DNA of 8,351 nt from NCBI GenBank assembly GCA_030593645.1, contig JAUVGT010000215.1, positions 1 through 8,351 of the forward strand. The letters run 5' to 3'. Position 1 is the stretch's first letter; each line of letters starts with the position of its first letter. The notes under the pieces were generated by a model. The model ran no database searches and was not told the origin of the DNA. It worked only from the letters and a program-made list of their open reading frames with translations. The translations under genes and the position numbers were made by a program. The stretch comes from Deltaproteobacteria bacterium. GTDB taxonomy: Bacteria > Desulfobacterota > Desulfobacteria > Desulfobacterales > JAUVGT01. This document shows, piece by piece, positions 6,693 to 8,351 of the stretch.

Positions 6693-7262
6693 TTATTTTA
6701 GCTTTTCCATTTCCACCTTGGCGCATTCCGGACAATAAGTGGATGATATCGATAATTTTGCTTTTTGCCAAAGAAACCGGTCCACGGCCATCCATTCCCC
6801 GGTTCCGGGTTCCCTGCCACTGTCATCCCGAATTTTTTTACAGACACAGCAGACCGGTAATATTTTTTCATATAGTTTGATTTTACGTGCCAATTCGAGT
6901 TTTTCGATACAGGCTTCCACCCTGAAATTTATTTCTTCAGGCTGGCAGGGTTTGAGGATATAATCATCGGCATCAAGCCTGAGAGAATTAATGGCAGATG
7001 TCATATCACCGTAGCCGGTGAGTATGATGACCATTGTTTCAGGATGCGTCTCCTTAGCTTCCTTCAATACCTGGATGCCATCAATTTTTTCCATGACCAG
7101 ATCCGTAATTATAAGATCAAATCGTGTTTTTTTTAAACATTTAATGGCTTTTTCACCGGATTCCGCAAGAGTCACTTCATATCCCTCGCTTTCCAGGTTC
7201 TGGCCGATTCCGGTCAGGATAATTGGATCATCATCCACAAGTAACACATCATATTTCCTCAA
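6693..7262 (-). CDS. Response regulator: receiver domain plus short cysteine-rich (CxxC...CPEC) tail
   Basis: 189 residues. The receiver domain (3-120) has the acidic cluster VDDDP (Asp10-12), phospho-acceptor Asp54 in IITDLVM, Thr82 in ILTGYG, Tyr101 and Lys104 in YILKP, so it should be phosphorylated by a histidine kinase. No helix-turn-helix, GGDEF, HD-GYP or AAA+ output domain follows. Instead a short helix leads to LPVCCVCKKIRDD and STYCPEC, giving Cys138/Cys141 and Cys177/Cys180, a possible zinc-ribbon-like site. I recall related tails (LPICxxCKKIRDD...CPxC) on response regulators and PAS kinases of Deltaproteobacteria, with no established function. The start is TTG at 7262: AAGGAGG lies 5 bases upstream and no in-frame ATG precedes the receiver core. 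It converges with the GAPDH gene, with 6 bases between stops and no visible terminator. No kinase partner is in the window. Confidence 0.9.
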   Translation of the reverse strand: MRKYDVLLVDDDPIILTGIGQNLESEGYEVTLAESGEKAIKCLKKTRFDLIITDLVMEKIDGIQVLKEAKETHPETMVIILTGYGDMTSAINSLRLDADDYILKPCQPEEINFRVEACIEKLELARKIKLYEKILPVCCVCKKIRDDSGREPGTGEWMAVDRFLWQKAKLSISSTYCPECAKVEMEKLK

Positions 7263-7267
7263 AACAG

Positions 7268-7274
7268 CCTCCTT
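7268..7274 (-). promoter_or_regulatory. Strong ribosome binding site supporting a TTG start
   Basis: On the - strand this reads AAGGAGG, 5 bases before the TTG at 7262-7260. Its near-perfect match to the anti-Shine-Dalgarno sequence supports the non-ATG start of the response regulator. Confidence 0.85.
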
Positions 7275-7292
7275 GTTTAATCCCTATTATAT

Positions 7293-7321
7293 ATGATAAA
7301 ATAAATGGGTGAATTTGTCAA
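7293..7321 (-). promoter_or_regulatory. Sigma70-type promoter of the response regulator gene
   Basis: On the - strand: TTGACA (7321-7316, perfect -35), a 17-base spacer, then TATCAT (7298-7293, 5/6 match to TATAAT). Transcription would start near 7286 and give a leader of about 24 bases ending in the AAGGAGG site. The regulator can thus be expressed independently of rsmA upstream. Confidence 0.75.
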
Positions 7322-7378
7322 GAATTATAGTCTGTTATAGGTTGCCTGAGGATTTCATAGTGGGGGATGAAACGACTT

Positions 7379-8227
7379 CTAATAGAGTAGACTGTGTAAG
7401 GAGTTGGCCAGTTCTATGAATTCTGATATTTCAAGGGTTTCGGCCCGCCTGACAGGGTCGATTCCGGCATTATTCAGCGCAAGAGCGGCTGTATTGGCCG
7501 ATATATTCAATTCACTTCCTGATAAAGAATTTTTTAGAGTCTTTCGCCTTCGACCGAATGATGCCTTGATCACATCAAAAAGAAATGGTTCACTTTTTAT
7601 ATGACTCCTGTTTAAATCATGGAAATTGATGCTGAGTACAGTTGAATCGACTCCGGGTTTTGGGAAAAACAGCGATGCCTTTACTGTCGCTATCGGTTTG
7701 ATGTCCGCGCAGTATTGTAATATTGCGCTGAGCCTGCCGTAATCCCTCCCTCCGGGTTCTGCGGTAATACGCTGGGCCAGTTCTTTTTGAAACATGAGAA
7801 CAGCACGCGTCACACATTTTCTGGATTTAATCAGTTTTATCAATATTTGGGATGAAATATTGTAGGGCAGGTTCCCCATGACCACAATTTTTGGTTCCGG
7901 ATTTCCTGTTAACTTGCCAATATCAATGTTGAGTATGTTTTCATGTATTAATGTCACATTGGACAGATTATGCAGTAAAAGTTCGGTTTTTAACAGGTCA
8001 ATGAGGCGTTTGTCTTTTTCAACTGCATAAACCTTATGGGCAATATGGGCCAGGGGAATGGTGAGGGCACCAAGTCCGGATCCGATTTCAAGTACTGTAT
8101 CTTCCGGATGGATCTCAGATCGATCCAGTATCATGGATGCGGTAGATGGTTCAGAGAGAAAATTTTGGCCAAGCTGTTTTTTTGCACGAATGTTCCAGGC
8201 GCGCAAGAGTGTTTTTGGTGATGTCAT
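7379..8227 (-). CDS. rsmA: 16S rRNA (adenine(1518)-N(6)/adenine(1519)-N(6))-dimethyltransferase RsmA (KsgA)
   Basis: Uses S-adenosylmethionine to dimethylate two adjacent adenines in the 3'-terminal helix 45 of 16S rRNA during 30S maturation. 282 residues, close to the usual ~270. Motifs in order: AKKQLGQNFL (15-24), SAM-binding VLEIGSGLGALT (45-56), acidic VEKD (69-72) for the ribose, catalytic NLPYNISS (119-126), EPGGRDYGRLSA (157-168), FFPKPGVDSTV (187-197), FGRRRKTLKNSL (224-235), and the C-terminal RRAETLEISEF stretch. The ATG at 8227 fits the family N-terminus, but its only Shine-Dalgarno-like site (AAAGGA, near 8247-8242) is about 14 bases away, so initiation may be weak or leaderless-like. 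The response regulator lies downstream on the same strand after a 116-base gap with its own promoter. No convincing terminator follows rsmA. Confidence 0.97.
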   Translation of the reverse strand: MTSPKTLLRAWNIRAKKQLGQNFLSEPSTASMILDRSEIHPEDTVLEIGSGLGALTIPLAHIAHKVYAVEKDKRLIDLLKTELLLHNLSNVTLIHENILNIDIGKLTGNPEPKIVVMGNLPYNISSQILIKLIKSRKCVTRAVLMFQKELAQRITAEPGGRDYGRLSAILQYCADIKPIATVKASLFFPKPGVDSTVLSINFHDLNRSHIKSEPFLFDVIKASFGRRRKTLKNSLSGSELNISANTAALALNNAGIDPVRRAETLEISEFIELANSLHSLLY

Positions 8228-8280
8228 GTTTTTTGATAATATCCTTTGATTTTTAAACCGCTTCTAATTTAGATGATAAT

Positions 8281-8295
8281 TGTTAACATTTAACA
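8281..8295. promoter_or_regulatory. Small inverted repeat upstream of rsmA (operator candidate)
   Basis: TGTTAA-CAT-TTAACA is a perfect 6-bp inverted repeat with a 3-base spacer, about 54 bases before the rsmA start. It lies in an AT-rich stretch where such repeats can arise by chance. No consensus promoter could be matched next to it. Confidence 0.25.
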
Positions 8296-8351
8296 GTGAT
8301 GATTTCAATATCACATACTGTATAATTCAAGTAAATGATATCATAGATATC

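Noticed and set aside
7353..7372. TTTCAT...ATGAAA hairpin downstream of rsmA
   Set aside because: Six-bp AT-rich stem with no T-run on either side; not a convincing terminator.
8321..8326. TATAAT on the + strand near the right edge as a promoter for an off-window gene
   Set aside because: No -35-like hexamer at 16-18 bases upstream, and the downstream gene is not visible.
8335..8351. ATGATATCAT palindrome and nearby GATATC at the right edge
   Set aside because: Short AT-rich palindromes cut by the window edge; too little sequence to separate from chance.

Overview
The window most likely comes from an anaerobic Desulfobacterota (former Deltaproteobacteria) genome, probably a sulfate-reducing or related organism with the Wood-Ljungdahl pathway. 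Four things point there: an AcsE-type methyltetrahydrofolate:corrinoid methyltransferase; a response regulator with a C-terminal CxxC...CPEC tail of a kind I associate with that group; a short palindromic intergenic repeat built from GAACATCGAACG/CCCAACGTCGAA units; and a moderately AT-rich composition. This assignment is inference, because there is no rRNA or other taxonomic marker.

Layout. (1) Bases 1-838, + strand: the 3' part of acsE. Its true start lies left of the window. A strong intrinsic terminator follows at 863-898. (2) Bases 839-1197 hold no gene. They contain the terminator, a palindromic repeat (about 910-1040), a weak promoter candidate and a 25-nt imperfect palindrome at 1122-1146. 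(3) Bases 1198-6686, + strand: a two-gene unit. The first gene encodes a 1397-residue PPDK-like protein. It has about 900 N-terminal residues I cannot assign, then a PPDK-type ATP-grasp domain and a swivelling phosphohistidine domain, and it stops exactly where the PEP/pyruvate TIM barrel of PPDK would begin. The second gene, 26 bases downstream, encodes an unusually long (422 aa) GAPDH-family enzyme. (4) Bases 6693-8227, - strand: rsmA (ksgA) upstream, then a single-domain response regulator with a cysteine-rich tail. The regulator has its own consensus-like sigma70 promoter and a TTG start. The GAPDH and regulator genes converge with only 6 bases between their stop codons. (5) Bases 8228-8351: the rsmA upstream region, with small palindromes and no clear promoter.

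How the genes may work together. AcsE moves a methyl group from methyl-tetrahydrofolate into the acetyl-CoA branch. The dikinase-like protein and the GAPDH look co-transcribed, and both concern three-carbon phosphorylated metabolites (lower glycolysis/gluconeogenesis, downstream of acetyl-CoA and pyruvate in an autotroph). The dikinase-like protein has the machinery to move phosphate from ATP to a histidine but no recognisable domain for pyruvate or PEP, so its final acceptor is open. This is the most interesting item in the window. RsmA is housekeeping rRNA methylation. No histidine kinase partner for the response regulator is present.
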